Of a stretch of DNA of 64,000 nt, positions 16,168 through 25,741 are shown piece after piece. This stretch comes from Pedobacter chitinilyticus (lineage in GTDB: Bacteria; Bacteroidota; Bacteroidia; Sphingobacteriales; Sphingobacteriaceae), in the NCBI RefSeq assembly GCF_003313385.1, contig NZ_QMHN01000001.1:1042097-1106096 (forward strand), in the 5' to 3' direction. The notes under the pieces are model-generated. The model worked only from the letters and a program-made list of their open reading frames with translations. It made no database searches and was not told where the DNA came from. The position numbers were made by a program, and so were the translations under genes. Each line of letters begins with the position of its first letter. Position 1 is the stretch's first letter.

Positions 16168-18733
16168 CGTTTTTTACTTGATCAATTTTTGAGACTTCGC
16201 TTCCCCTACCAGCATGGTCAAAAGTTCTAAAAGTAAGTTGACTGCCTATACTTACAGGCTGGGTATATAGTGGGCTTTTCAGTGTGGGCACCGAACCATC
16301 TGTGGTATATCTAATGCTAAAACCTGGCAATTGTACATTGGCCGAAACGCTACCGCCATTTACCTTTAAACCTGGCGTAGGTACACGATAGCTAAAACCA
16401 CCAGCATAATGGTTAAGTCTTCTCAATTCTCTTTTCCCTAATAAATTGTAAAATGCAGATAGTGATTGTCCGTACAGCTCCTTCGCTTTAGTTTCGTCGG
16501 CTTCTTCCGCCCAATCTGGACTTTTTGACCAAGCTCTTTCTGCTAAAGCCAATAATCTTGGCATCAATAAATATTCTAAGTGATGGCTGTTTTTAATGGT
16601 TTCAGACCATAGCTGTCCTTGCAGTCCAACGATGTTATTTTTACCTACTTCGGTAAGTTTTTCTGCTTCGTTCAACACTTTTTCACTCAACTGTCGGCCC
16701 AAGTAATTTTTCTGCTGATTTTTAAGGTAGTTATAAGGGATAAAGTTAAAAGGCTTGTCAAGTTCTGTAAAGCCGCCCCAATAAAAACCTGGCTCTTCAA
16801 ATTTCTTGAAATAGGCCATGTCAAAGTAAAAAGTACTTACAAAGGAAATAACGACTTTATAATTGCCATTAGCCAAACGATAGGCTAAATCTTCGTTGCC
16901 CAATAGGTTGTTCCATACATTTACATGCACATTCTGATTGGCAAATTTATCGTTCACCAACCACTTGGATTTACCATTTTCAACAGCTTTTTTTAAGCCT
17001 ACCTCTTCCCATCCCGATAGGTATAAACCTTTCTTTTTTAGCATGGTACTCACCTTACCAAAATAGTAATTCCACAGGTCGGCAGTGGTTTTAACCTCGC
17101 TATTGCTTTGTTTTAAACGGTTAAAAGCTGGCGATTTTTCCCAAACGCCCTTAGGCACTTCATCACCACCGAAATGGATAGTTTCCAAAGGGGCGTTGGC
17201 TTCTTTATACATCGTGATGATTTCATCGGTTACTGTTTCTAAAAAGTTATAAACCGATGGCATAGCTACGTCCATTACATTATCATTCCACTTTTGTACT
17301 GAGCGATAAACCGATTGATCTTCTAAGTGACGAAGTAGGTACTTTTCCGCTGCAATTTTATCACCCTTCTTTAGTAGGTTTTGGTAGCGGTAATCCATTG
17401 ACTTGATGGCCGCTCTGGCATGTCCAGGGGTTTCTATTTCTGGAATCACACAAATATGTCTAGCGGTAGCATAACGTAAAATTTCTTTAAAGTCCTCTTT
17501 ACTGTAGTAACCACTTCCAGGAAGTTGGTCTATGTAAGGACCTGAGCCATATGACGGCTGCAAATGGCTACCTTGTGCATTTGCATGCGCTCGTTTAGCA
17601 CCTACATTGGTCAGCTCAGGTAAGGCAGGTATCTCCAAGCGCCAACCCTCGTCGTCATTAAGGTGAAAATGCAAGGTGTTGATCTTGTACAATGCAAAAA
17701 CATCCAATAGTTTTAATATTTGTGCTTTTGGCTGGAAATTCCTCGCCACGTCGAGCATAAATCCTCGGTAACCAAAACGAGGGCTATCTTTTACTTCAAC
17801 TCCTGTTAAAACAATCTCCTTATTCTTGTCGGTTGCAAACGCCGCAGGATCAATCAAAGTTTTAAGCGACTGAATACCATAAAAGATACCCGCATTGCTA
17901 CCTGCGTTAATCGTAACGCCCTTTTCGTCTACACTTAGGGTATAAGCTTCATTTGCCGAACCATCATTTAACAAAATAATAGTTGGTTTAGCTGCTGAGG
18001 GTAATTTGCTTACTTTGATTTTTTTACCAAATAGTTTAAAAAGGTCGTTTGCCAATAAATTAGCTTCATTTTCAAAACCAGTTTCGTAACCTATGCTTAG
18101 GTTTGAACTTAAAGTTAGCGATTTACCATTTTCTACATATTCAACGGGTGTTGGAAATACCTTGGTTAGCTTGCTTTCGCTGATATTTGAGATGCTTTGG
18201 TTGGCATTAAATATCATTTCGGGCGTCGTTTCCTTGTCGCCACCAACCCTAAAAAACTTCTTCTGATCTGGCGGTGCAACAAAGGAAACTGGTTTGAAGG
18301 GGACAATTTCGTTGCTATTGTCCCAAACCAAGTAAAAGCCCTGCGGCGAATCAGAAGTGTTTACCATCCACGAGTTGGATAGCATTTCATATTTCAAGCT
18401 TTCGCCAGGTTTAAGTCCCTCGAAGTTCTTGCCTGGTGTAAAACAAGACAAGTCGCCATTGAGGTGTGCTACGTTGAACGGTTGGTCTGCATTTTTCGGG
18501 GTAATCACCCTAATAAAATTGAAAAATAGCTTCCATCCATTCTTTGGCAAGGCCGTTTTACCTACATTTTTAATCTCTAGTACCGATAGCCCCTGTTCAT
18601 CTTTCAGGTAGTTATTTTCCAGCGGCTGCCAAGTAATGGCTAAATCTAATTGTGGTGTCTTTTTAGTTTGCGCATATACCACCGAACTGAGTATACAAAG
18701 GATAATGCTATATAAAAATTTCATCTTAATCAT
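16154..18733 (-). CDS. GH20 beta-N-acetylhexosaminidase, four-domain
   Basis: 859 aa, exported (signal peptide ending VVYAQ). Domains: CHB_HEX-like N-terminal beta-sandwich (about 28-150), GH20b (about 185-310), GH20 catalytic barrel (about 315-690) with the Asp524-Glu525 pair in HFGGDEVPKGVW, and a CHB_HEX_C domain (about 775-850, IRYTTDGSVPTLKSPLY). This is the chitobiase architecture: removal of terminal beta-GlcNAc from chito-oligomers or glycoconjugates. Start may be at 18733 or at the second ATG, 18724 (MKFLYS); the first overlaps the preceding gene stop. Periplasmic or outer-membrane location is likely. Confidence 0.93.
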   Translation of the reverse strand: MIKMKFLYSIILCILSSVVYAQTKKTPQLDLAITWQPLENNYLKDEQGLSVLEIKNVGKTALPKNGWKLFFNFIRVITPKNADQPFNVAHLNGDLSCFTPGKNFEGLKPGESLKYEMLSNSWMVNTSDSPQGFYLVWDNSNEIVPFKPVSFVAPPDQKKFFRVGGDKETTPEMIFNANQSISNISESKLTKVFPTPVEYVENGKSLTLSSNLSIGYETGFENEANLLANDLFKLFGKKIKVSKLPSAAKPTIILLNDGSANEAYTLSVDEKGVTINAGSNAGIFYGIQSLKTLIDPAAFATDKNKEIVLTGVEVKDSPRFGYRGFMLDVARNFQPKAQILKLLDVFALYKINTLHFHLNDDEGWRLEIPALPELTNVGAKRAHANAQGSHLQPSYGSGPYIDQLPGSGYYSKEDFKEILRYATARHICVIPEIETPGHARAAIKSMDYRYQNLLKKGDKIAAEKYLLRHLEDQSVYRSVQKWNDNVMDVAMPSVYNFLETVTDEIITMYKEANAPLETIHFGGDEVPKGVWEKSPAFNRLKQSNSEVKTTADLWNYYFGKVSTMLKKKGLYLSGWEEVGLKKAVENGKSKWLVNDKFANQNVHVNVWNNLLGNEDLAYRLANGNYKVVISFVSTFYFDMAYFKKFEEPGFYWGGFTELDKPFNFIPYNYLKNQQKNYLGRQLSEKVLNEAEKLTEVGKNNIVGLQGQLWSETIKNSHHLEYLLMPRLLALAERAWSKSPDWAEEADETKAKELYGQSLSAFYNLLGKRELRRLNHYAGGFSYRVPTPGLKVNGGSVSANVQLPGFSIRYTTDGSVPTLKSPLYTQPVSIGSQLTFRTFDHAGRGSEVSKIDQVKNDGAK

Positions 18734-20273
18734 TGGTTTTACTTCTGGATAATCGTTGAATTAAGAGCTTAATTTTCGCATTCCTTAACTGGTTTTCCTG
18801 TTCAATTTCTGCCTCATATAAGGTATTTTTATTCAAAGCAATAAATCTTTTATCCAGTTTAGCCGTGTCTATCTGTTTCAACTGTTTAATAATTTCTGGT
18901 ATCCTGCTCTCTTTAAAATCTACACTGTTCACCTCTATTTCTAAAGCCATGTAAGTAAGGTATTGCACCCTGATGTCGGCCATTAAGCGGTAGTGCTCAA
19001 ACTCTTCTTGGTTCTTTAAAGGCTTTAGTTGTTCAAATTGCTTTGCGGCAAGTTTTGCACTGTCTAACAGCTGATTGATGCTTACATTTTTATTGCTTAC
19101 TACCCCTTGGGTCACTTCATAAGGAGCTGTGGTTAACGCTTTCCAAAAAGTTTTACTTTGGGCCTCGTCAAACCCATAATTCTTAAGCGTGTAGTTTCTA
19201 ACAAATTGTACCGTATTTAATGGTTCTTTTGTCTTTAAAGCCTCAAAATAGGCGTCAATAAGGATGTTAAACCCAGTGATAGGATATACACGTCTGATGG
19301 CATATAAATCCACAATATCTCTGGTAGTTTCAAAAACTGGCGAATATAATCCAGAGGTTGACCATGAGGTGATGACCATGCCTTTGTAGCCAAAGTTTCG
19401 GGCTGTTGGAATGAAATCCTTGATGTTCTTAAAGTGTTTTTCCCATTGGGTTAAGAAATAATTGTCGGGATGGCTTCTGATCGATGGCGATCCCCATATC
19501 TCAAAACCACTCTCTAATAATTTGCTATGATCTCCAAACATGTTGGTATCCCAACCATAATTCCAATCAATAAAGATGGTTTGTTTGGGCAAATACTTTA
19601 AGGCGTCAGGATATTTAATGGCAATATCTGCCCATAATACAGGCGTTTTACCCAAGCTCACCACCAAGTCACAAAGCAGTTTAATATAATCGCCATACAA
19701 GCGGCCCTTACCTAATTCCTGCGCCTTCTTTTTTGATTTTTCCGAATGTCCAAGCAAATAGGTTTCATCGCCGCCTATATGGATATATTTTGAGCTGTGC
19801 GTAGAAATCAAATCGGTGTACAGATCTTTAAATAAAGCACGATTTAAATCTTCCTGCAAGGGATCTACCTGCGAATAGTCCTTTTGGTCCTCTCTCTGGT
19901 TCTTATATCGATAATTACGAAGGATATATTCTACGTGTCCAAAACTCTGTTGTAAAGGAATAACATCAATATTGATGGATTTACAGTAGTTCACAAAATC
20001 AACCACTTCTTCTCTGGTATAGGCAAACCTATTGGCAATCATAGGATGATTTTTAAAGGGATAGGTTGCTTCCCATTCCATCACCAAGGTATTAACGCCG
20101 TTATCGCTTAATTTCTTGGCAAATTGCTTTAAAGCGGGCATCTTCATCACCTGAATTCTAAGATCTAAGTGAAAACCTTTTACTGAAAAGTCGTTGTTTT
20201 TAGGGCTAGCCTGAGCTAAAACTAAGCTTGCGAAGAGCACGAAAATTATACTGAGAATATATCCTTTTTTCAC
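18726..20273 (-). CDS. GH20-family glycoside hydrolase, short form
   Basis: 515 aa, signal peptide 1-20 (ASLVLAQA). GH20-type barrel without the usual N-terminal GH20b domain: FHLDLRIQVM at strand 1, LQQSFGHVEYIL, and IHIGGDETYL with the Asp169-Glu170 pair. The overall layout is nearer to HEXDC-like exo-hexosaminidases. The C-terminal 130 residues are helical. It overlaps the next GH20 gene by up to 8 bases. Having two unlike GH20 enzymes in one operon suggests different linkages or different compartments. Confidence 0.9.
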   Translation of the reverse strand: MKKGYILSIIFVLFASLVLAQASPKNNDFSVKGFHLDLRIQVMKMPALKQFAKKLSDNGVNTLVMEWEATYPFKNHPMIANRFAYTREEVVDFVNYCKSINIDVIPLQQSFGHVEYILRNYRYKNQREDQKDYSQVDPLQEDLNRALFKDLYTDLISTHSSKYIHIGGDETYLLGHSEKSKKKAQELGKGRLYGDYIKLLCDLVVSLGKTPVLWADIAIKYPDALKYLPKQTIFIDWNYGWDTNMFGDHSKLLESGFEIWGSPSIRSHPDNYFLTQWEKHFKNIKDFIPTARNFGYKGMVITSWSTSGLYSPVFETTRDIVDLYAIRRVYPITGFNILIDAYFEALKTKEPLNTVQFVRNYTLKNYGFDEAQSKTFWKALTTAPYEVTQGVVSNKNVSINQLLDSAKLAAKQFEQLKPLKNQEEFEHYRLMADIRVQYLTYMALEIEVNSVDFKESRIPEIIKQLKQIDTAKLDKRFIALNKNTLYEAEIEQENQLRNAKIKLLIQRLSRSKTND

Positions 20274-20281
20274 CTGAAATA

Positions 20282-21727
20282 CTATTTAATGAATTTGAAA
20301 CTTTTGCTTTGATCGCCCATTACAACACGAGCAACATATAATCCCGCTGGAATATTGCTAAGGCTATAGTGGTAGTTGTTGAGCTGCTTTTGATAACGGA
20401 TTTTTTGGCTCAGTACTTTCTTTCCCGAAAGATCACTAATGAGTACATCACCATTTCCTTCTGAATTAGCTGAAGCCGAAATATGAATGGCATCACCTGC
20501 TTTCGAGAATTGGATGTCACTACTTAATTCAAAATTAAGAAAAGTAATCTTTTCGAAGGTCGTCGCTTTTCCATCCTTATCTACCTGTTTAATTTGATAG
20601 TAATTATCCCCTGCTGCTGGATTAAAATCTGTATAAGCATAACTATTTAAGGCTCCAGCCGTTACTTTGCTTGATACTTTAGCAATGGACTCAAAACCCT
20701 TGGAATTGTCCGTTTTCCTTAATACTTCGAAATAATCATTGTCCTTTTCTGAGGAAGTTTGCCATTTCAAAAAAGCACTATTAGTATTTTTAGTTGCTGT
20801 AAAATCTACAAAGCTAACAGGTAACGTACTGGTCGGGATAAATTTAATATCGAAATTACCAAACCTAGCCGTAGCCAAGGCACCATTGGTACTTCTTACC
20901 CCCTGTACTAATAAGCTGTTTAATTCTTGGCCAAGAGCCAACTCGCCAGTGCGTGGAAAGTTGATTAACGATGAAGTCCCTGTAATTCTTGCACCGTTTA
21001 CCCAAATATTAAAGGTTCCAGAGGGTAGCGTATAGGTGGTTATACCTCGTACATAATCGTGTGCATTAGCATGGTTGTTCGCATAGACTTCAACATCATA
21101 GTCGCCACCATTTTTACTAAAAGTAGAAGAGTTGATGGTGATTGCAGCGCCATCGGTGCCGCGATAAGAGAAAGTAATGGTTGTTGCCGTCATATCCCAT
21201 CTCAAATAATTGAAAATGCCTGGAAAGCTACCTCCTTGGAGAATGGTGCCATTGTTAAAGATGTTATTTCCTTCGGTAGTGCTGGCACTGTTACCAAAAG
21301 CGTAGGTAATTGCCCCAGTACTTGCTGTAGTATTGTCAAAAGACATTTTAAAGAACGTACTGGTAACTGCGCTTAAACCTTGAATGTTATATAAAGATAA
21401 TTTGTTGGGCGCAGAAGTAGAATTACTTGCCGTTAAGGTAACCGATACTGGCGAGCTATTAACCGCAAAACCTCCTGAAGAACTTGCTCCCGTATATACT
21501 CTGGCATAGCCACTTGTTGGATAAGCTAAAAATCCAGCAGTGGTACTGGTAGATACCGATGATTTTGATGTGCCTGTTGCATTGTAGGTGTTTCCACTGT
21601 TTCCCGTGGCACTACCAAAATCGTAATTAAAAGGTGGGGTGCCTTCTCCCTGCCATATACCCTGCGCCTCAACTTTAAAAAATTGAACCAGTAATAATGA
21701 TGCTATCAATAAAGATTTCCTTTTCAT
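20282..21727 (-). CDS. T9SS-exported surface protein
   Basis: 481 aa. Signal peptide 1-21 (QFFKVEAQ). Residues 22-295 are a beta-rich Thr/Ser/Asn domain of concanavalin-like appearance, homologous to the next gene: FDYGSATGNSGNTYNATGT, GFLAYPTSGYARVYTGAS, TFNIWVNGA and GELALGQELNSLLVQG. Residues 300-395 form a fibronectin-like linker (FTATKNTNSAFLKWQTSSEKDNDYF) and 400-481 a type A T9SS sorting tail (DVLISDLSGKKVL, SNIPAGLYVARVVMGDQ). The tail directs secretion and surface anchoring. It lies 8 bases before the GH20 gene. Glycan binding is inferred. Confidence 0.9.
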   Translation of the reverse strand: MKRKSLLIASLLLVQFFKVEAQGIWQGEGTPPFNYDFGSATGNSGNTYNATGTSKSSVSTSTTAGFLAYPTSGYARVYTGASSSGGFAVNSSPVSVTLTASNSTSAPNKLSLYNIQGLSAVTSTFFKMSFDNTTASTGAITYAFGNSASTTEGNNIFNNGTILQGGSFPGIFNYLRWDMTATTITFSYRGTDGAAITINSSTFSKNGGDYDVEVYANNHANAHDYVRGITTYTLPSGTFNIWVNGARITGTSSLINFPRTGELALGQELNSLLVQGVRSTNGALATARFGNFDIKFIPTSTLPVSFVDFTATKNTNSAFLKWQTSSEKDNDYFEVLRKTDNSKGFESIAKVSSKVTAGALNSYAYTDFNPAAGDNYYQIKQVDKDGKATTFEKITFLNFELSSDIQFSKAGDAIHISASANSEGNGDVLISDLSGKKVLSQKIRYQKQLNNYHYSLSNIPAGLYVARVVMGDQSKSFKFIK

Positions 21728-21736
21728 AACGATGAA

Positions 21737-22654
21737 TTATTTAGCAAAATTCATTTGAATATGACTTAAATTAAGGGTTAGCGCATTTGGTACAGAGCCT
21801 TTACTGTGGTAACCCTGAAATAAAAAGCTATTTAATGGCGCTTCTGGTGCCAATTCCCCACTTGCTGGGATACCTGCACCGCTTTCAGTCGTCATTAAAT
21901 TACCATCTACCCAAATATTAAACGTAGCTGGTGCCAAATCATAAGCTTTACCCATTTTGGTATATTTTTGCGATGTAGTCGCATTATTGATATATAATTC
22001 TACTTGGTGCTCTCCAGTTTTGGTAAAGCTATTTGCATTGATCAATTTATATCCATACGAGCCGTTATTTAAGGCACGATAGGAGAAGAAAACTGCTTTA
22101 TTGGTGCTAAACTCCCAACGTAGCCCAGCAAATACACCAGTAGCATCTGCACCCGTTAGCGACGATGTATTTTTGAAAATGTTATTGCCTCTAGCATTAC
22201 CTATACCAAAAACCACAGCGCCATTTGTTGGATCGTTGTCGCCTTTAAATGAAACATTAAAAAACAGACTGGATACTGGGCTTGCTTTTGAAATATCGTA
22301 TACGGCAAACTTATTTGCACTGGCATTGCTCGAAGCATCTAAAACCAATTTAGTAGCCGCATCTTTTCCTTCTGTTTTAACCGAACCACCAGCATTGGCA
22401 CCTGTAGTTACCGCGGCAAAGCCTGAAGAAGGATAAGATAAGAAGCCTGGCGTAGCCGTAGATGATACAGATGTTTTAACAGCTTCACCGCTACTGAATT
22501 TATCTCCCGCATTCCCAGTACCTTTTCCTAAATTATAACTCCAAACAGTACCCTTATTGTCAAAAGTTCCAGCATCGCTCCAAGTTTTGGTTTGTGCCTG
22601 GGCTACTCCTAAAAATAGGGCTAACGCTGCTGTGATATGTAGTCTTTTATTCAT
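21737..22654 (-). CDS. Secreted paralogue of the T9SS protein, without sorting tail
   Basis: 305 aa. Signal peptide 1-20 (LGVAQAQ). It shares the motif order of the N-terminal domain of its neighbour: YNLGKGTGNAGDKFSSGE, GFLSYPSSGFAAVTTGAN, FNIWVDGNLM, GELAPEAPLNSFLFQGYHS. It stops where the neighbour goes on to its FnIII and sorting regions. A local duplication followed by gain or loss of the tail is the simplest reading. Gap to the next gene is 9 bases. Likely periplasmic or secreted; function unknown, glycan binding possible. Confidence 0.85.
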   Translation of the reverse strand: MNKRLHITAALALFLGVAQAQTKTWSDAGTFDNKGTVWSYNLGKGTGNAGDKFSSGEAVKTSVSSTATPGFLSYPSSGFAAVTTGANAGGSVKTEGKDAATKLVLDASSNASANKFAVYDISKASPVSSLFFNVSFKGDNDPTNGAVVFGIGNARGNNIFKNTSSLTGADATGVFAGLRWEFSTNKAVFFSYRALNNGSYGYKLINANSFTKTGEHQVELYINNATTSQKYTKMGKAYDLAPATFNIWVDGNLMTTESGAGIPASGELAPEAPLNSFLFQGYHSKGSVPNALTLNLSHIQMNFAK

Positions 22655-22679
22655 CGTTGTTTAGTTTTTTGGTTGTTAT

Positions 22680-24230
22680 TTATTTGGCTTGATAAGCGCC
22701 TGGAGTGAATTTGCTTAAGTTGATAGCGGTGCCAAAGAAATCTTTTGCGCCTAAATCTGGCAGCCAGTAATTCCCTTCCATTTCATTTTTAGCTAGGGCT
22801 TTATTCAAAATTGGACTGGTAGCTTTAAGCTTTAAGCCAATTGCAGAGGCAAAACCTTTACCATAGTTCAACGGACTTACCAATTGCGGATCTGTAAAAA
22901 TCCCTTTGTCGTCTTTTACATAAAACTTCTCATAACCGAAATACACGTTGCCATTGAAAACAGCGGTTTGTCCGCCCGATTTTACCACCAATTCTCCTTG
23001 CCCTTCGTGATAAAAAATGTTGTTATAAAATTTAGAAGTGTTTAAGGCTTCGTCGGCAATCACTACCGCTTCATGCGCCTTATTTAATACTATGGTATTG
23101 TTGTGTGCAATGGCGGTTCCTCTTACATGGTTGGCCCAAACTGGAAAGTCAAATACATGCAGCCCTTTGATACCATCGTTCACACTTACATTATGTCTGA
23201 CGATAGCATCTTCTGAGGTACTAGTAATCAGTACAAAACCACCTTCGTTATCATGTGAGTAATTGTATTGGATTAGAGTACGATAGGCATCCTCATCTGC
23301 ATCAAATGCCTGTCCATCTTTCCCACCTCTGGTATTGTACACTTCATTGTATTGGAAAATGGTTTCATCGGTACTGCGGCACCATAAGGCTACTCCATAC
23401 CGTACTAGTTCCTCATCAGCGTTATGTGTTTCCCACACTTCATTATGCTCTACCAATGCTCGGTAAGTATACCTTACAATCACTCCATCGCCAGCGCAAT
23501 GATGGATTTTGTTTCTCCTAATTACCAAATTGGTAATCGGTCGATTTCCTTTAACAGCCTTTTTACCATCTGTTAAATTGGTAAAGATTCCTAACCGTAC
23601 CACATTTGCAATTTCACAGTCTTCAATCAGAATGTCATCAAACTTACTTTCGGCAGTACCAATAATCCCAATTCCACCTGTGTTTTTCCCTTTCATTTCA
23701 AAAGAGTAATCGCCCATAATGTCGTGGATGTAGAGGTTTTTAAGATGGATATGTTTCCTCGAAGCACCGTTATCTTTTACCAGCACGCCTAACCTGCTGC
23801 CAATAGTGGTGGCATTATTGGTAATTTCTAAATGGTTAACTTCCCAATAGTCTACATCTTCCAATTTTAATACCTCCGATACTTTTCCTTCGCCATCAAG
23901 TAAGGCTTTTTTAGTGCCGTTGTATACCGAAACTACAATAGGATTTGCAGCATCGCCAGAGCCTTTAGGTGTCAACTGTCCCGCCCAACGGTCGCCAGCT
24001 TTAAAAAGCAACGAATCTCCTGCCATAAATTGATAGCCATTTATTTTTTGAAGTGATTTCCATGCTTTGGCAGGCGTTTTTCCATTATTGTTATCGTCAC
24101 CATTTTTAGCATCCACATAAAAAGTACTCCCTTTTCTAGCGTTAGTTACTTCTGGCGTATCCGCTTTTTTGCATGCAAATACAGAAAATTGGAGGCAAAG
24201 CAACAAGAGCGTAAATGTTTTAGTCTTCAT
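22680..24230 (-). CDS. Right-handed parallel beta-helix lipoprotein, possible polysaccharide lyase or hydrolase
   Basis: 516 aa. Lipobox SVFACKK with Cys20. From about 35 (STFYVDAKNGDDNNNGKTPA, the common start of such proteins) it follows the beta-helix pattern, with regular NNxI/NxVxxN turns (LEITNNATTIG, VIRRNKIHHCAGDGVIVRY, VEHNEVWET, YNYSHDNEGGFVLI). The family includes PL6-like and GH-like enzymes as well as plain binding proteins; I cannot assign catalytic residues. It sits between the fasciclin lipoprotein and the secreted pair with gaps of 2 and 25 bases, so it belongs to the glycan operon. Confidence 0.87.
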   Translation of the reverse strand: MKTKTFTLLLLCLQFSVFACKKADTPEVTNARKGSTFYVDAKNGDDNNNGKTPAKAWKSLQKINGYQFMAGDSLLFKAGDRWAGQLTPKGSGDAANPIVVSVYNGTKKALLDGEGKVSEVLKLEDVDYWEVNHLEITNNATTIGSRLGVLVKDNGASRKHIHLKNLYIHDIMGDYSFEMKGKNTGGIGIIGTAESKFDDILIEDCEIANVVRLGIFTNLTDGKKAVKGNRPITNLVIRRNKIHHCAGDGVIVRYTYRALVEHNEVWETHNADEELVRYGVALWCRSTDETIFQYNEVYNTRGGKDGQAFDADEDAYRTLIQYNYSHDNEGGFVLITSTSEDAIVRHNVSVNDGIKGLHVFDFPVWANHVRGTAIAHNNTIVLNKAHEAVVIADEALNTSKFYNNIFYHEGQGELVVKSGGQTAVFNGNVYFGYEKFYVKDDKGIFTDPQLVSPLNYGKGFASAIGLKLKATSPILNKALAKNEMEGNYWLPDLGAKDFFGTAINLSKFTPGAYQAK

Positions 24231-24232
24231 TG

Positions 24233-25726
24233 TTATTGGATGTTTACCGTAATTTTAAGTGGTGTAGTATAAAAACCACCATTGTTATCTTTTGCTTCCA
24301 CAATGATTTCGTCTGCATTTCCAGTTCCCGAATACAAGTACCTGATAGAACCATTGGTTAAGTCTGTTTGTGAAAAGCTGGCATTTACTGGCAACGGAAT
24401 ACCGTACTTAACCAAATAGCCATTAGTCGGTATTTTATTAACGATATAGCTAATATTTCTATCCTCAGCACCATTCATTTTTAGCTGTGTAGTGGTCAGT
24501 TTGGCAAATCCATCTTTTGCCGAAACATTAAGTGCTGTAGCATTTCCAAAAGTTAAAATGGTTGCTGGTGGGCTTGAGATACTTAAATAAGCTTTGAATT
24601 TACCCGAATCGAACTCTCTAGGATAGATTTTCACAAAGTTATCGTTATTGTGGTTCATCAAAATATTCAGGAAAGTTTTATTGCTGCCATAAAGTTGGCT
24701 TACCAAAGAAGTCACATCCATGGTGATCCAGCCTGTTTGTCCAGCAGTTAGCGAAATATTTGCCAAGCTGATACGGTCGTAAGTGGGTGCGGTCATCCAA
24801 GTTACGGTAGTTTCATCAAAATTGGTATCGGCACCAGCGTAAGCTGTCAAAGAAGAAGCTAAACCCGTGAAATAAACGTAGAAATTGATTTTTGCCAATC
24901 CAATCTTGTTTCCAAAACTTGGAGTGGTCAATGGAAATTGAAATAGTCCCATCCTATCCACAGAAACATCCTTACCGTTCGAATTTTTCATATCGATACT
25001 AGTGGTGTTGTTAAAGTTCTTGTTTCTGTTGGCAGTACCATTTTGGATAAACAAATCCTTTGTGACGTTAATGACATCGGTTTGTGCCCCTACCGAACCA
25101 GAAGGCGCATCAGGAACAGCATCTTTTAATTTATAGAAAGTGAATTGATCGGTGACATGTGCAATGCCGTTTTTAAATTCTAGGTTCTGGCTTCTGATGG
25201 TTGCTGGAGGCGAAGTGAGCTCTGTAGAATTGTTGGCAGTTAACACATATTCGTTGGTGCTATTGCTACTTCTGGTATAATAAATAAAGCTTCCATTAAT
25301 GGTTTCAAACTTTTTGGTTTCGCCAATAGCCAAATCAAACGAACGTAAACGGCCTTTAAAAATCTGGTCAGACAAAATATTTTTTAAAATAATGGTGGGT
25401 ACGTCGTTAAGATTGGTGTAACCCAAACTGCCCACCATGTTATTTACTGCCTGGTTGGTCAAAAACAAAACCGTATAATTTTCAGGCTGGTTTAAAAACT
25501 CTGTTAACCCTGCCTTTTTTATGGCATCAGCATAAAGGTTTAGGTTGGTAAGGTCTGAGCTGTGATCTATTTTCAAGAAATCGGCAAAGGTCATTCCTTT
25601 GAGGTTGCTACCTGCATCTACCGCTTCTGGTTGTTCGTTTTTTAGAAACTCTAACTTGCCACAACTTAAGCTAGTGCAAGCTAAAGCAATAGCCAAAGAT
25701 TTGATGATGATTAATTTTCTATTCAT
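24233..25726 (-). CDS. Fasciclin-DNRLRE-cadherin-like surface lipoprotein
   Basis: 497 aa. Lipobox TSLSCGK, Cys22. Three parts can be read: a fasciclin domain (about 48-205: TNLNLYADAIKKAGL, YTVLFLTNQAVNNM, LEFKNGIAHVTDQ), a DNRLRE-type beta-sandwich (about 220-390: MGLFQFPL, ETTVTWMTAPTYD, GWITMDVTSLVSQLY) and a CSPG/cadherin-like repeat (about 405-497: RYLYSGTGNADEIIVEAKDNNGG). It occupies the slot of the SusE/SusF-type surface glycan-binding protein directly after SusD (15-base gap). Binding to glycan is inferred from position. Confidence 0.88.
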   Translation of the reverse strand: MNRKLIIIKSLAIALACTSLSCGKLEFLKNEQPEAVDAGSNLKGMTFADFLKIDHSSDLTNLNLYADAIKKAGLTEFLNQPENYTVLFLTNQAVNNMVGSLGYTNLNDVPTIILKNILSDQIFKGRLRSFDLAIGETKKFETINGSFIYYTRSSNSTNEYVLTANNSTELTSPPATIRSQNLEFKNGIAHVTDQFTFYKLKDAVPDAPSGSVGAQTDVINVTKDLFIQNGTANRNKNFNNTTSIDMKNSNGKDVSVDRMGLFQFPLTTPSFGNKIGLAKINFYVYFTGLASSLTAYAGADTNFDETTVTWMTAPTYDRISLANISLTAGQTGWITMDVTSLVSQLYGSNKTFLNILMNHNNDNFVKIYPREFDSGKFKAYLSISSPPATILTFGNATALNVSAKDGFAKLTTTQLKMNGAEDRNISYIVNKIPTNGYLVKYGIPLPVNASFSQTDLTNGSIRYLYSGTGNADEIIVEAKDNNGGFYTTPLKITVNIQ

Positions 25727-25741
25727 AACAAGTTTATTTAA

